DNA of 64,000 nucleotides. Origin: Gonocerus acuteangulatus. Taxonomy: Eukaryota; Arthropoda; Insecta; Hemiptera; Coreidae. Positions 1 through 12,715 of the stretch are shown one piece after another (within the stretch, counting starts at the first letter, position 1; the number at the start of each line of letters is the position of its first letter). The position numbers were made by a program, and so were the translations under genes. Under the pieces are notes generated by a model. It made no database searches. It was not told the origin of the DNA and saw only the letters and a program-made list of their open reading frames with translations. The DNA lies in assembly GCA_946811695.1 (NCBI GenBank), contig OX328132.1, positions 93,836,034-93,900,033 of the forward strand, in the 5' to 3' direction.

Positions 1-727
1 GTTTAAAGTTTTCTGCCTATCAAATATATTGCTATACTTAACTGTTGTTGGATCTTTTTCTACTCATTTATATGGAATGGCATGTTCGGTAAGGATCGCT
101 GTGCTTTAGTGAAAGGTTGCTGAAGGCGAGGCGTGGACAGACTTTCCCTCTCTAGCTTTCCACACACAGAAACCCCTTGGTCGACAGCCCTCCCTACCGA
201 AACCAATTCATACCTAGTCAGTCCACAGCTGAGTTTTATGCAATTGTTAGTCAACTAGTGCTTCACATTCTTTTCCTCAACATTCCCCCCATTTTCTAAC
301 TTCTGTATTTTAACCAATATCTTCTTTGATAATTATCCAGATTTTGGCGGTTTCTACTCTTAATCATCATTATGTATACGTCATTATGTCAACCGCCGCG
401 CCCTACGAAAAATATATCAATCGTAGAGCACAGCAAATGGGTGTCAGGTGTTTACAATAAAGTAAGTGAAGACCAATAGGCGATTCAAGGAACTATTGTA
501 AACAAAAAGTCTGACTCTCTTGATCTCATTTTCAGTTTTTAAATCATGGAATAGGTATTGTTGATATTTTGTGAACAAATCTAAAAACCTACTCCAGTAC
601 TCCATCCTCTGTCAGAACGTTAGCTTTTGGAAACACTGTTTCACATTTTCTTACTTTGTTTTACTAAAATATTCATTTTACTGTTAAATCTGAAAACAAC
701 AACAACAACCAATTAATAAATTATGTA

Positions 728-1022
728 AACACAGGCAAAAACCCGTTCAAATGAACAAAACTAACAATTTCGAAGTTTCAAGCACTTATTTCTCCATTTA
801 ACATCGCCTAATCAAAAATTACATCAGCACCTTCTTTGTAGAGAAATTAGTAAGTTTTTGAATGGTCAATTTCGAGTCGAAGGCGATTATTCGGAAGGTT
901 TCTAAATTTTCTACAAAAACGGTTCTGAAGGAATTTTCGATGGAGCGATGTGAATCGAAGAAATAAGTACATACAACTTGGAAAGTGTTTGCTGTATTCT
1001 TTTGAACGGGTTTTTGCCTTTC
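728..1022. repeat. Inverted pair of old family B module fragments
   Basis: Two arms of about 125 bp face each other. Both contain the family B internal module seen intact near 8760, 35870 and 39300: a motif like AGCACTTATTTCTCC, then ATCGCCTAATCAAAA, then TTTTGTAGAG. The arms are diverged, so this is an old insertion pair. There is no coding potential. The first 700 bases of the window hold nothing I recognise. Confidence 0.55.
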
Positions 1023-1264
1023 TTTAAATCACTTTTCAACAACAAGATAATGCTGGACAAATTGTTGGAATCAGTTAATGTCCAGTATGAAGTGCCTAAT
1101 GCTTCCTCCCCCTCCATGTCTCAGACTATGTATGTATGGGAAAGTACGTCCGACCCACACTTATGTAAATTAGTGCAAAAATAAATGTTTTTTTTTTTTT
1201 TTTTGGTTATTTAAAATCAAAAACATTATGATAAAATAAATTACGATAAAAAATATTGATCTAT

Positions 1265-1312
1265 TATCCTCTTCGGTGCTCATGGCCTTAGTAGTCGATG
1301 CACCCAAAAAAA
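1265..1312 (+). repeat. Retroelement 3' hairpin tail with poly-A
   Basis: A GGTGC...GCACC stem encloses a CATGGCCTTAGTAGTCGAT-like loop and is followed by an A-run. The same layout ends the LINE at 15083-15116 and several SINEs here. This is probably a severely 5'-truncated LINE or SINE copy. No target duplication was defined. Confidence 0.5.
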
Positions 1313-1365
1313 AAAAATTATCCTATTGAAGTGCCCAGTGTACAGCCATAGGGATAACATTAAAC

Positions 1366-1730
1366 CAGAGATGGACATAATTTTATTTATAAATAAGAGT
1401 ACGAATTTATTCGTACTTCATATATTTGTAAATTACGAATATAAATAAATTCGTATTCATAAGTGTGGATATGAATTTATATTTATTCACGTATATTAAA
1501 TATATGAATACAAATAAAAATTTATTTGCGAAGTTTCCTTTAAATACAAATACATTCGCAGGAAAAATTGTAAATATTCACAAAAAATCAAGTGATTACA
1601 AATATATGAATACAAATTTATTCATTATAATTTGTAAATACAAATTTATCCACAAAAAACTTTACATAACATATTATGAATTTATTCATATCAACGATAA
1701 GATGATATTACGAAAGATATTCAAGGTCGA
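1366..1730. repeat. AT-rich low-complexity block with GAATTTATTC-type units
   Basis: Degenerate short palindromic words built on ATGAATACAAATT and its complement repeat across about 350 bp. An open frame (1465-1884) through it is a by-product of the composition and has no family resemblance. The start CAGAGATGGACAT resembles a hAT-type terminus, but no partner end was found. Confidence 0.4.
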
Positions 1731-1833
1731 TACTTACGTACTAGTTGCACCGAGAAGTTTGTCTCGTTCAGGGATCTGGATCATGACAATATGGCGACCG
1801 AATGACCATTTATTAATACTATCATCGTGTTTT

Positions 1834-1971
1834 GATATAACCTTCAGCGAGCGGAAACGTATAGCAATTATGCCATTAACATAAGTGCTACTGGTTTCCT
1901 ACGTTATATAACATTAGCACTTATGTTAAATGCGTAATTGCTATGCGTTTCCGCTCGCTGAAGGTTATATC
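1834..1971. repeat. Near-perfect 138-bp hairpin (fold-back MITE-like)
   Basis: Two arms of about 57 bp are inverted around a spacer of about 22 bp. The arms begin GATATAACCTTCAGCGAGCG. The word GAGCGAGCGGAAACGCA recurs at about 49037 inside the Merlin element, so this is a dispersed repeat. No open frame. Confidence 0.7.
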
Positions 1972-2008
1972 GAAACTCTATTTATTTATATTTTTTATAT
2001 ATATATAT

Positions 2009-2067
2009 ATTTTTTTTTTTTTTGGGTGGTTCGACTGCTAGCGAAACTAGCTAATCCAACTCCCAGT
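2009..2067 (-). repeat. Retroelement 3' tail, minus strand
   Basis: Read on the minus strand, a TAGCAGTCGAACCACCC end runs into a poly-A (the T-run on the plus strand). It resembles the tail at 1265-1312. Probably a LINE or SINE 3' fragment. Confidence 0.35.
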
Positions 2068-2429
2068 ATCCCAGTAATTTAGATCACTGGTTTTTCGGTG
2101 GAAAATGGGCCGATATGCAATTTAGCATTGCTTCAAAAGAGTACTTTTTCAGTCGTTGGTAAATCCCAAATACTCATTTTCCTAGCCGAAAGAATAGCAA
2201 AAAGAACACTACAACACAAAAAACACTAAGAAGTGAAACAAGAAACAATAAATATAACTTGTAAAAAACAGAAATCCAACATTAAGTGAACACAGAACGA
2301 TGACTAGAACGGAAGAAAGAACAGCCAATGAAATTTCTCTTAGGAATGAACCAATAGAAACGCTTCATTTGAGTTCTCATTTCATGATCCGGATCCCTGA
2401 ACCCGCTTCTCGAGATCGGTCCAACTAGT

Positions 2430-2590
2430 AAGTAAGTACCTGAAGGTGATAAAAGGAAGGATATTGAAGGTGGTATTAGGAAGGATATAGAATGTTGTAT
2501 TAGGAAGGGTCATAGATATGGAAAGGAAAGATGCCTAACTCTGAACTTCCAGTGAAGCACCCCTAAGATTCTGGCGGCCATCTTGTCATA
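2430..2590 (+). repeat. Left arm of fold-back pair with 24-bp tandem repeats
   Basis: About four degenerate copies of a 24-bp unit (core GTATTAGGAAGGATATTGAAG) are followed by a unique stretch ending near CTTGTCATATGGC. The same order appears inverted at 4015-4290, so the two form long inverted repeats around about 1.4 kb of AT-rich DNA. The DNA between holds no recognisable gene. Confidence 0.6.
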
Positions 2591-2992
2591 TGGCAAAACA
2601 TTGACAGTAATCCTTGGAAAGTTTATGTTGTTCCTTCTACATTTTGTATTCAACATTATTTCCATTGTAGTGCAACTATGGTTATATAGTGCTGTGCTTA
2701 AGGGTGCATTAAAAGAGCAAAGAAGGGATGGCACATTCACATTTTTTTGTACGTACCTACTACTTGACTCTCATAGATTCATTCTCTAAGCCCTAATAGT
2801 AGCTTTTTCCCGTGAAAAGCCACCTAATCCTCAACCTTAGACCGTGGTATGTATAATAATAGTTTCTTAAAATAACTAAATAATTATTTGTTTATTCGCA
2901 TATAGATAGATGTACATAATAAATTACTATACATTATATAAATGTACATAATCATACAAATGTATGTAAATAAATTAATTTTCCTCACATTT

Positions 2993-2996
<4 letters not shown>

Positions 2997-3033
<37 letters not shown>
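2997..3033. repeat. (TA)n microsatellite
   Basis: A pure TA dinucleotide tract. The flanking region 2600-4010 is AT-rich, with only short chance frames and nothing recognisable. Confidence 0.9.
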
Positions 3034-3036
<3 letters not shown>

Positions 3037-4014
3037 AAGTGAAATGAAACATTTTTGTTTTATTATTATTTCTTTAGTATACTTTTATTTGGTCAGATAA
3101 ATTAATGTAGTAAAATATTATGTTTATAAGAAAAGCAATTCACTTTAATTACGGTGCAAAATATTTTTACTCGGTAAATCAAAGTATAATATAAGTCCTT
3201 TCTGAAATTCCCAAATAGCCGAATTTCATTGTTCTCCGTGGCTCCAAGAAAAATGTATTAAATTTGTTTTTCTTCTTAGGTGCCCATATTTCCAATGAGA
3301 GAAGGACTATCCATAAAGAAGAGCTCATGAACCTTAAAATTTGGACGGGAAGCTTTAATAGAATGGAAAAAGTCAATAACAAAATGTGAAAGTGTTTTTG
3401 AACAAAATGTTTTTAAAATTTTCCTTTTGGCATAAATACTGTATCACTTCCTCTTTCATTCATACAATTACAGATTATTAAATGAACAAGTATACAATAT
3501 ATTATATATGAATATTATATTAAAAAAAAAAAACAATACAAATAAAGAATATCATTTTAGTTATACTAGATTAAAACTTATAATGGACTACACATTTTTT
3601 TCTTAAAAAGAATTGAAGGATAAAAATGTGAGGTATTTATGTAAATATTAATAAAAAAAAGAAAATTATTTAAAAAAAATTAATCCACCATTACCATTAC
3701 CATTAAATGATTCCATTATACTTGTTAAAATAAGGGCTAATTTATTTTCCACCCCACTTTCCCTAAAACACTTGAAAAATAATTGTTTCTTATAAATTAT
3801 ATATTAAAACTATTAATTTATTCAAAAACAATAAAAAACTCCAAATATTGGGGATTTGATTTTCTTTAAAAAGCTGTGTTCTGAGATTTGTGTGGACTTA
3901 GTTTGTGTGTTTAGTTATATAATTATTCTAATAATATTTTTACTTTTATAAAAATGTAAAAGAATGTGCTCGGTCGAAATCGGTCAAATTAAAGTATTAG
4001 GGCTGACGGACATA

Positions 4015-4290
4015 TTACCGTCTTGCCATATAACAAGACGGCGGATCTCCAGTTAGCCCTGCTTCACTTTCTTCACAGGAAAACCAGCAGAGGTGGATTT
4101 TTTCTAAGGAAAGGATATAGAAGGTGGTATAATGGAAGGTTATATAAGGTAGTATAAGGACGGATATAGGAGGTGTTATTAGGAAGGGTTTAGAAAGTGG
4201 TATTAGGAAGGGTATAGAAAACGGCATAAAGAAGGACATTGAAGATGGTATTAGGAAGGATATTGAAGGCACTATTAGGAAGGGTATTAC
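4015..4290 (-). repeat. Right arm of fold-back pair with 24-bp tandem repeats
   Basis: An inverted, longer version of 2430-2590. A unique part (TTGCCATATAACAAGACGG) is followed by about eight degenerate copies of the 24-bp unit, such as GGTATTAGGAAGGG. The copy number differs between arms (about 4 and 8), as expected for tandem repeats inside terminal inverted repeats. Confidence 0.65.
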
Positions 4291-4466
4291 GCCTGACTCA
4301 AGCTAGGCAACATGACGAAAGGACTTCCTGATAAGGAAACCCCTCAAGAGGTGCGACCAAAGATGGAAACATTTCGGGCAAAAGATGTAAAATAAAGTAG
4401 TAAATGTGAACGAATGGTGTACTGCTTCATTGACCCCCTGCCGTAAAAAAAAAATAAGAAAAAATG

Positions 4467-4516
<50 letters not shown>

Positions 4517-5093
4517 GAAGGTGTTGTACCTCTGACCATATTGTACCTTTGACCACCGAGGCTGTGGCGGCCTGTAGCAACATTTTATAAATTTTGGTGT
4601 AATTAGTGTTTAGCTCCTTCACTAGAGGGCTTGTGTAACCTACTTTGGATTATTCAAGTCAAAGTGGATTCTTGCAAAAAATACTTATCCATTTCTATCA
4701 TAAAAATGCAAGTTATTTATTGATGACGTTTTGCCTCATAATATTTTTTGTTTTATGTCTATTTAGATGGAAATCAGTGCAAAAAGTAGCTATTACAACA
4801 AGAAATATGGTGTAGCTTCTGAAATTGATTTATCTTAACCCTAAAATTTTTAGCATGCTTTTTAATTTGTACTGCCAGGGTGTTGTACTTCTGACCACGA
4901 CTAGGTGTTGTTCCTTTGACCAGGTCAAAGGTACAAAACACATGAGTAATTATTTCATAGTTCAAATTTTATGTTTTCTGCTACAAATTTTTAAAAAATA
5001 ATTATAATTTGTTGCTTCAATTGTTGAAAGAATTTAAAAAAAGAATAAATGGAATAAGTTCAAACTGACTTTATCAATCCTCAGTGTACTAGT

Positions 5094-5435
5094 TTGAACC
5101 TATCGCTCCTTATCGTTCCTGTTGTAAGACCTCATCGAAAAGCTCACGCAAGGAAAATGTCAAATAGGGAACGGCCTAAAGGGAAACCTTGTATCGTGAC
5201 AGATATTCCTGAAAAGCTAATTATTGAGGCTGAAAAAAGAAAAAAAAAAAAAAAAAAAAAAAAACGAAACGAAAGTACCACCCTAAACGTAAGACTCCAC
5301 ATACAAACAAACCCCTTCCTAAAAAAGTGGAAAATAAAAATAAAATTATTCTAATGACAGTTCAGATTCTGATACTGACACCGAAATTTTTTTAGGAGAA
5401 GGTGACGTTGATCTGTCTGGTAAATGTCGTGAGTT
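5094..5435 (+). pseudogene. pogo-type transposase C-terminal part, first piece
   Basis: The frame reads VRPHRKAHARK, then GKPCIVTDIPEK, then a lysine run. These match the conserved end of DDE_1 (pogo/jerky-type) transposases, where a P-rich segment and G-x-x-x-I-x-T-D-T-P-E-K come just before a basic, then acidic tail. An acidic stretch (DSSDSDTDTEIF) follows in another frame after the A-run, so a frameshift lies in the homopolymer. The DDE catalytic core is missing. The reading stops near the Penelope insertion. Confidence 0.65.
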
Positions 5436-5537
5436 AAGTCTATAACCAGCAACAATTTGAAAGATATGATTTGGAAAAAGAAAATTTTATTACACATATT
5501 ATAGTCTTCTGGTATTGACCGTGTCACAAATTTCTTT

Positions 5538-5577
5538 GCCGACGTTTCGCTAGTCATACTGCCAGCTTCCTCAGGGC
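5538..5577 (-). ncRNA. Type I hammerhead ribozyme motif, PLE type
   Basis: Minus strand: stem I GCC, core CTGAGGA (position 7 is free in hammerheads), stem II GCTGG paired with CTAGC (one G-U), then GAAAC, GTC and closing GGC. Stem III is only AC/GT with no loop, as reported for minimal type I hammerheads of Penelope-like elements, which are thought to work as dimers. Predicted cleavage follows GTC. Confidence 0.7.
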
Positions 5578-5672
5578 TTAGTCTGAGAATGAGGATGTTC
5601 TTCTAGTTCTTCTGGGTAAATACCTCTCTTTATATTCATCCGCGGGCGTAGTCTGCTCTTCCATGTCCCTGA

Positions 5673-6100
5673 TTAGTTGGTCCCGGTCTTGCTTGATTCT
5701 GGTTGGTGGGTTCCATCTGGATCATTGATTGGCTGAATTTCGTTTTTTCTTTTTTCTCTAGGTTTAATTACCGGATGCCATAATTTGCTGAGCTTGTACC
5801 CATCTTCTTTGTTGAAATTTTCCGCGCATCGTACTATTTCTATGGCTTCCCTTATGATCCGTTCTTGATAATTTTCTATTTTCGCCAGAATGCTTACTTG
5901 GTCGAACTGGATAGCATGATTAGTGTTATAAAAATGTTCTGCTACCGCCGATTTTTCAATGTTGCCATTCTTAACCGTCTTCATATGTTCTGTTATTCTA
6001 GTGCACACCAATCTTCCTGTCTGTCCAACGTATTCTTTTCCGCAGGAGCATGGGATACTGTAGACATATGTGTAATGACTCGGACCGTGGAAGCCTACGA
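5673..6100 (-). pseudogene. GIY-YIG endonuclease domain of a Penelope-like element
   Basis: The reading passes VYSIPCSCGKEYVGQTGR (the GIY-YIG core, with a CSC finger-like insert), then RITEHMKTVKNG, KSAVAEHFYNTNH and RIIREAIEIVR. This is the pattern of the C-terminal endonuclease of Penelope-like reverse transcriptases, which nicks target DNA. About 140 codons are open and end with a stop at 5673. No RT precedes it, so it cannot act alone. Confidence 0.8.
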
Positions 6101-6134
6101 GTTAATTAGGAAATTTTATACTTGTTAAAAATAA

Positions 6135-6332
6135 AAGTAAAAAGACTATTACATATTTAATTGCAGAGATATGTGGTATTGAATGTCCAATGTTTAAGAT
6201 CCAATATTTGAAAAAACAAACTTTAAGTGGCAAGTTTACGAGAGAAGATGAAAATTTGTATGATATTGATGTTGAGGACATTGTGGCTAAACTTCCATAC
6301 CCTACTATTGCTAGTGGATCTGCTTGACTGTT
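6135..6332 (+). pseudogene. pogo-type transposase C-terminal part, second piece
   Basis: The frame reads ITYLIAEICGIECPMF, then KFTREDENLYDIDVEDI and VAKLPYPTIASGSA before a stop. This matches the C-terminal tail of pogo/DDE_1 transposases (Y-x-G-x-I...F-x-x-P-x-x-E-D...D-I-x-x-x-L-P-x-P). It continues the piece that ends at about 5435 across the Penelope insertion. Confidence 0.55.
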
Positions 6333-6736
6333 AATACGTTTATCGATTGGACTGGATTTTTCAGCATATTAAGCATAACATAATATCAATAATAGCTTTT
6401 TTATTATGCTTACATCCGTGTCCTGTATTTATTAAACTTACAATTAATTACAATGTTACTGAATACAATTTTTTTTCTGCACTGCTGTGTTGTTTTTACG
6501 TGGTCAGAGGTACAACGCCCCATGGTCAAAGGTACAGTTGTACCTTTGACCACTGTACGATTATTTTTTAAAAAATTAATAAAAAACATTAAATCTAAAG
6601 CTAGAACCTTGAAAAAATTAAATATGATAAGCAATAGAATGCTAATTACAATGAAATAAAAAAAAATGAATTTAACCTTAATATTCAAGCTAAAAAAAAT
6701 TAAATTTTGCAATGTGGTCAAAGGTACAACACCTTC

Positions 6737-6739
<3 letters not shown>

Positions 6740-6821
<82 letters not shown>

Positions 6822-6822
6822 A
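6740..6822. repeat. (TA)n then (GA)n microsatellite
   Basis: A long TA tract is followed by GAGAGA, flanking the right end of the pogo-like element. The stretch 6823-7817 holds a poly-T run (6885-6908) and only short chance frames; nothing recognisable. Confidence 0.9.
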
Positions 6823-6879
6823 AGATATATAGTTCAATTTTTCACATAAATAACTACTTGTACTACCACAGGTCCTGCG

Positions 6880-6910
<31 letters not shown>

Positions 6911-7817
6911 TTTCACATTCTGCACTCACGCCTCATATTCCATCTATGTGGACTCCTTGATCCTCACTAATAGGGGCCTATAAACCTTGTACTAGCGACT
7001 CGTACTTGAGTATTAAAAGTTGCAAAAACCTGTTCCTGTTTACTTAAGTATGACGTGAAATGTAGAATTTCAAATGGAAAATAATAAATGTTATTACGCA
7101 CTTTAGTACAATGTTGCGGAAATGCTGGGCTTTAAATAGGTGTAAGAAACGAAAGTAGAATATATCCATTCTGTATGAAAAATGTATCACTTTAATTATC
7201 CGATGCTAATTTCATTTCATGACTTATTCAATCGCAGAGTTGAATAGTATGCGGAAGAAATAGAGCGAATGCGAAAGGAGGTGAATCGCTTCAAGTAGTT
7301 GACACTCGAGAGAGGAAGGATACAGTCCACCTAATTTTTCCCAATTAGAGCATGAGGACAATAAAGGCGTAACACTAAAGCGAAGTGAACATCTGTCTTC
7401 GGCCAAAGACGAATTGAACGGAAATTTAATGGGTAAAAAAGTGTGGTGAGCTTTAATTAACTCGTTCCGATGTTACCTGAATCATATGAAGGACGAACAT
7501 TACATATCATTATCATATATCGATACATAGGTACGATCAATTCGGATGTTTCATTTTCTGTCAGTTCTTTATTTAGTGGTGAAAATATCCTTACAAATAT
7601 CCTTATAACGGAAACACCATTTGAAGAAACATTAGCTACTAAAACGTTCTCAAATCCATGTATTCATCGAAACTCACAGAAAAGTAATTGAATGCCAAAC
7701 TTCTGATACAGAGACTGTCTATTCAGACATGATGACAAAGAAATGAGTTAAAGTCGTTGAAGATAGAACGTAACATATATGTTTACTTTTATTATATTTA
7801 TTTACTAGGTTTTTCTT

Positions 7818-9564
<1,747 letters not shown>

Positions 9565-9664
9565 TTTTTTTTTTTATAAGAGCTATCTACCTAAGCTATC
9601 TACTTTTTTTTATAAGAGGATATACGATCCTACCTAGTAGACTCCGAAAATGACCCCCGTTAAA

Positions 9665-9723
<59 letters not shown>

Positions 9724-9725
<2 letters not shown>

Positions 9726-10078
9726 GGGCGAGGTTAGCTCAGTGGTAGAGCACTCGACTAATGAACTGGAGGACCAGGTTCAAAACCCGAGCGCGCACTA
9801 AAGATTTTTTTCTTCTAGTGCTGCCGTTCGAGGGTTGAATTTGGGGTCCCAGATCGTCCCTAGGCTCACCCAGCCTTTAATTAATTTAATTAATAATGGG
9901 TACCTTGGGTGCTAATGACTCTAGCAGTCGAAGCAGCCAAGGGGAAAATCAGGCGGCCGGAGCATAGTATTGACCACACTATCTCCCTAGTGTGCCGTAT
10001 GGTCAAGAATCAGATACCTCTACAGTATCTGCCCCTCTGGGCCCTTGTGGCCTGTTACGGGACTGATTTTTTTTTTTT
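9724..10078 (+). mobile_element. tRNA-derived SINE
   Basis: The head carries a pol III box A (TTAGCTCAGTGGTAGAGC) and, about 45 bp on, a box B (GGTTCAAAACC). A non-tRNA body of about 270 bp follows, including GGGTGCTAATGACTC, the word shared by LINE and SINE tails in this window. It ends in a T-run. The body and the lost cloverleaf pairing rule out a working tRNA gene. Confidence 0.7.
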
Positions 10079-10224
10079 ATATGTATGTATGTATATGTGT
10101 GTGTCTGTTAACACGATAGTGGCCAGAGTTTTTGTTTTTTCTTCACGAAACGTGGTATATAGCGTTCAATTAGCAAACGGTTGAACGAGTTCGTTAACCA
10201 CCAAAATCGGTCCACCGGAAGAGG

Positions 10225-10795
10225 GGGTTTACTCCGAACCCAAAACACTAATTTGACCATGCCAGCCGTAATATTGGTTATATTTCAACGAAACTTGGTA
10301 TTATAAAGAGAAAAGTGAGATGTAAAAATAATTTAAATCGGTTCATTAGAAGGGGGGGGGGTTACTTCGGTCCCACAATACCAATTCGCCACTACCAGCC
10401 GTGATTTTTGTTATATTTCGACGAAACTCGGTATTTGTAGTAATCTAGAGAGAAAAGTGAGATGTAATAATAAACTAAATCGGTTCACTAGAAGGGGGGG
10501 GGGTTTACTTCGGACCCACAATACCAATTCGCCACTACCAGCCGTGATTTTTGTTATATTTCGACGAAACTCGGTATTCGTAGTGGTAATCTACAGGTAC
10601 AAATGTGTTGTAAAAATAAACTAAATCAGTTAATTAGGAGGGGGTTTACTCCGGACCCAAATTACTAATATACTCATACCGGTCGTAATTTCTGCTGTAT
10701 TGTAACGAAACGCGGTATACGTCATGGGTATCTCATGGGAAAAAAGTTTTGTAAAAATTAGCTAAATCGGTCAATCGGAAAGGGGGGTTTACTTT
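10225..10795 (-). repeat. 143-bp tandem repeats of family C
   Basis: About four copies of a unit with TTTACT-CCGGACCC, GCCGTGATTTTTGTTATA and AACGAAACTCGGTAT. The same array lies in the other copy at 25385-25990. G-runs of 7-10 mark each unit. Confidence 0.75.
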
Positions 10796-11145
10796 GTAAT
10801 ATGTTTCGATAGAATAGCCCGCCTGACGTAGGTTCGCAAGGCCGCCGCAAGGCGCCCTATCTCCCACTAGAGGGACTGTATCCTGTTCCTGCGCCAGATC
10901 AAAAGACGAAAATATGAAGTTTTTAGTATTTATTAAGTAGTGTAGTAGGTACCATGTGTAAACATAACTCTAGAAGCAAATTAATAATTGAACAGTTACT
11001 CATTACAAAATTAAAAGAGAACTATTCATGTTTTTATTTTATTTATGTAGGATATTTTATGCAAATCGTTCTGGAAACCAGTCTACACAACCCAAATTCT
11101 AAGCAAAGTGCTTAGTTATGCAGCTCCTGCGTGACGGCCTTTTTT

Positions 11146-11676
11146 AGAAGAAGTGAGAGCCAGATTTTTACCTGCAGGAGGCTACTAGGTTTTATTGCAC
11201 ATCCTAAATCAAGAAGCATACTTGGGGACAGCTATATTACCGATGTCCGATGTTTTTCCGATTTTGGTTACATTTGGAGTTAAGAAAGTATTCGGAAAAA
11301 AAAAATTTCATTAAGACATCAGTTTTGTTATCTTCGTTAAATCTCATTTAACAGCAATATGAGTATTTTGAATTGCATTTAACAATAAAATGTATATATT
11401 TTAGTAAAGAAAGTTAAGTAAAAAAGAAACATATTTGTAATAGTGTCTTCCTAGAGCAAACGTTGGGATGGCTAAAGGTATAAAAGTAATTTCCGCTAAA
11501 GGTATTATTTCCTGTGTTTTGCCGACAATCTTGCTTTTCTTTGAGATTTCTGTTGAATAGGTTTTTCAAGATTGATCAAACAAATGAATGAACAAATTAA
11601 TAACTGTTTCTATGTCTTCAAAATGACACTAGGGATATGAACCGCGATAAGATGACGCATTTCCTGCTAGTCGGGC
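11146..11676 (-). mobile_element. Helitron-like family B 5' fragment
   Basis: It ends at 11676 with the family B 5' terminus on the minus strand (a diverged GCCCGACTAGCAGG). Inside are module words such as TTACATTTGGAGTTAAG. The 3' half is missing. A second degenerate 5' terminus lies at 11107-11145. Confidence 0.5.
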
Positions 11677-11799
11677 TTTTTATTTGTTTTCTCTAGGAGC
11701 GCAAGAAAAAAAGTCAGTAGATTATTTTCACTTTAAGACGAAGAAAAAAAAAATAATAAAAATTAAGAAAAGAAATGATGTCCATCAATGACTATGTAC

Positions 11800-12075
11800 A
11801 TCTTGGCTTTTTATGCCAAGCGAGCCAATAAGTATTGACTCGGCTTAAACAGGATAGGTTTCTGAAAGGATTCCAAGTTCTTCAAGATACTTGGACGTAA
11901 ATAAAGGAATAAGGCCTCTCACGCTGTAACACAATCCCTTAATAACGTAGTCATTTGGCCCATATTTTTCCTAGAATTTATTTTCCAGATACTTAATGCA
12001 TTTGGAATATATCACTTCCTTTCCGCAGTCTATGGATTCCGCTTGCTCAGGAGCATTAGTTTCGAATCAGAGAAT
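11800..12075 (-). pseudogene. Decayed reading frame, family not recognised
   Basis: One minus-strand frame gives about 90 sensible residues with two internal stops: ESIDCGKEVIYSKCIKYLENK, then EKYGPNDYVIKGL, then RGLIPLFTSKYLEELG. The even composition suggests a former protein, probably a repeat element or a dead gene. I cannot name the family. Confidence 0.3.
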
Positions 12076-12291
12076 CGGAACAATGTACCTAACCAAACGA
12101 ATCGTAGGGGCTCAACAACTAAGACAAAAAATCCTTTAGAAATTTGCTCGTTTTTGCTTTGTTTTGGAGAAAATCGCAAACCAAGAAACGAAACATTTTT
12201 TTCATTTTTGAACTTTTTTTAATTTTCAATGGAAAAAATTGTGATTACGAATTGTTTCAAGATACCAATTACTAAAATTCAATCTCTTGGC

Positions 12292-12402
12292 GCTGATGTA
12301 GTTTTCGTGTACGATTTCTGCAACGGTGATGCTTAAGAAGCGGTGCGAGTGTTGGAACGCCGATTCGGAAATAGAAGACTGCCTAATCTACGAATCTTTT
12401 CG
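12292..12402 (+). pseudogene. Remnant of DUF4817-type head of a mariner-like transposase
   Basis: The frame reads ADVVFVYDFCNGDA, a stop, then VRVLERRFGNRRLPNLRIF. It lines up with the better copy at 43787-43900 (ADMVLVYGFCNGNA and RRFPNRRLPKKSIF). This helix-turn-helix region opens many arthropod mariner-like transposases. Only this piece survives. Confidence 0.6.
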
Positions 12403-12439
12403 TTAACATTTAATAGACTACGATAGACAATTTTGACTT

Positions 12440-12662
12440 AGCCTATGACACTCCCCGTATCAAGCAAGATCTACCTGTTTACTAAGCTACGTCGCAATCG
12501 GCCAAACGGTGGGAATTCGTATAAAGAACAAACATACAGACAGACACCTGGTAGTCGTTTTTAACCTAGCCAATGACACTAACCGTATCAAGACCTACCT
12601 GTGTGGCAATTTTGGCAAAAATCGGCCAAACGGTGTATTTGTATAAGGAACAAACAGACAGG

Positions 12663-12715
<53 letters not shown>
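12440..12715 (+). repeat. Two ~100-bp tandem units ending in (TA)n
   Basis: Two units share CCGTATCAAG, CTACCTGT, AATCGGCCAAACGGTG and GAACAAACA-ACAGACAG, and the second runs into a TA tract (12669-12712). This resembles the repeat-plus-microsatellite layout of the Helitron-like elements here. No gene. The region 12716-13530 shows nothing recognisable. Confidence 0.5.

Larger units (their letters stand above)
5490..6100 (-). mobile_element. Penelope-like retroelement 3' fragment
   Basis: A GIY-YIG endonuclease tail (6100-5673) is followed downstream on the same strand by a hammerhead-like motif (5577-5538). This is the order known for Penelope-like elements. The reverse transcriptase is absent, so the copy is 5'-truncated. 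It sits between two halves of the pogo-type transposase reading, so it inserted into that transposon. Exact ends are uncertain by about 20 bp. Confidence 0.75.
4514..6739 (+). mobile_element. pogo-like DNA transposon, decayed, in (TA)n
   Basis: The ends are inverted: GGGGAAGGTGTTGTACC at the left and its complement at the right, each directly against a TA tract, so the target is TA. A box reading GGTCAAAGGTAC, or its complement, recurs near both ends (about 4543, 4884, 4911, 4922, 6504, 6523, 6536 and 6718). Between the ends only the C-terminal part of a pogo/Tigger-type transposase is visible, and a Penelope-like element interrupts it. This is an internally deleted copy. Confidence 0.75.
9641..11034 (-). 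mobile_element. Helitron-like family C copy, with SINE inside
   Basis: The minus strand matches the element at 25151-26286: the same 5' end (AAAACATGAATAG), the same 143-bp tandem repeats, the same (TA)n and the same end block AAATTTTAACGGGGGTC. Its terminal hairpin is eroded. A tRNA-type SINE sits in its TA tract. No coding sequence. Confidence 0.6.

Noticed and set aside
6347..6884. Short frames on both strands near the right end of the pogo-like element
   Set aside because: They consist of the inverted GGTCAAAGGTAC boxes and AT-rich DNA; the same peptide VVKGT appears because of the repeated box.
9726..9800. tRNA gene
   Set aside because: Boxes A and B are good, but the arms do not pair into a cloverleaf and a SINE body follows. 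The same applies at 39818 and 62201.
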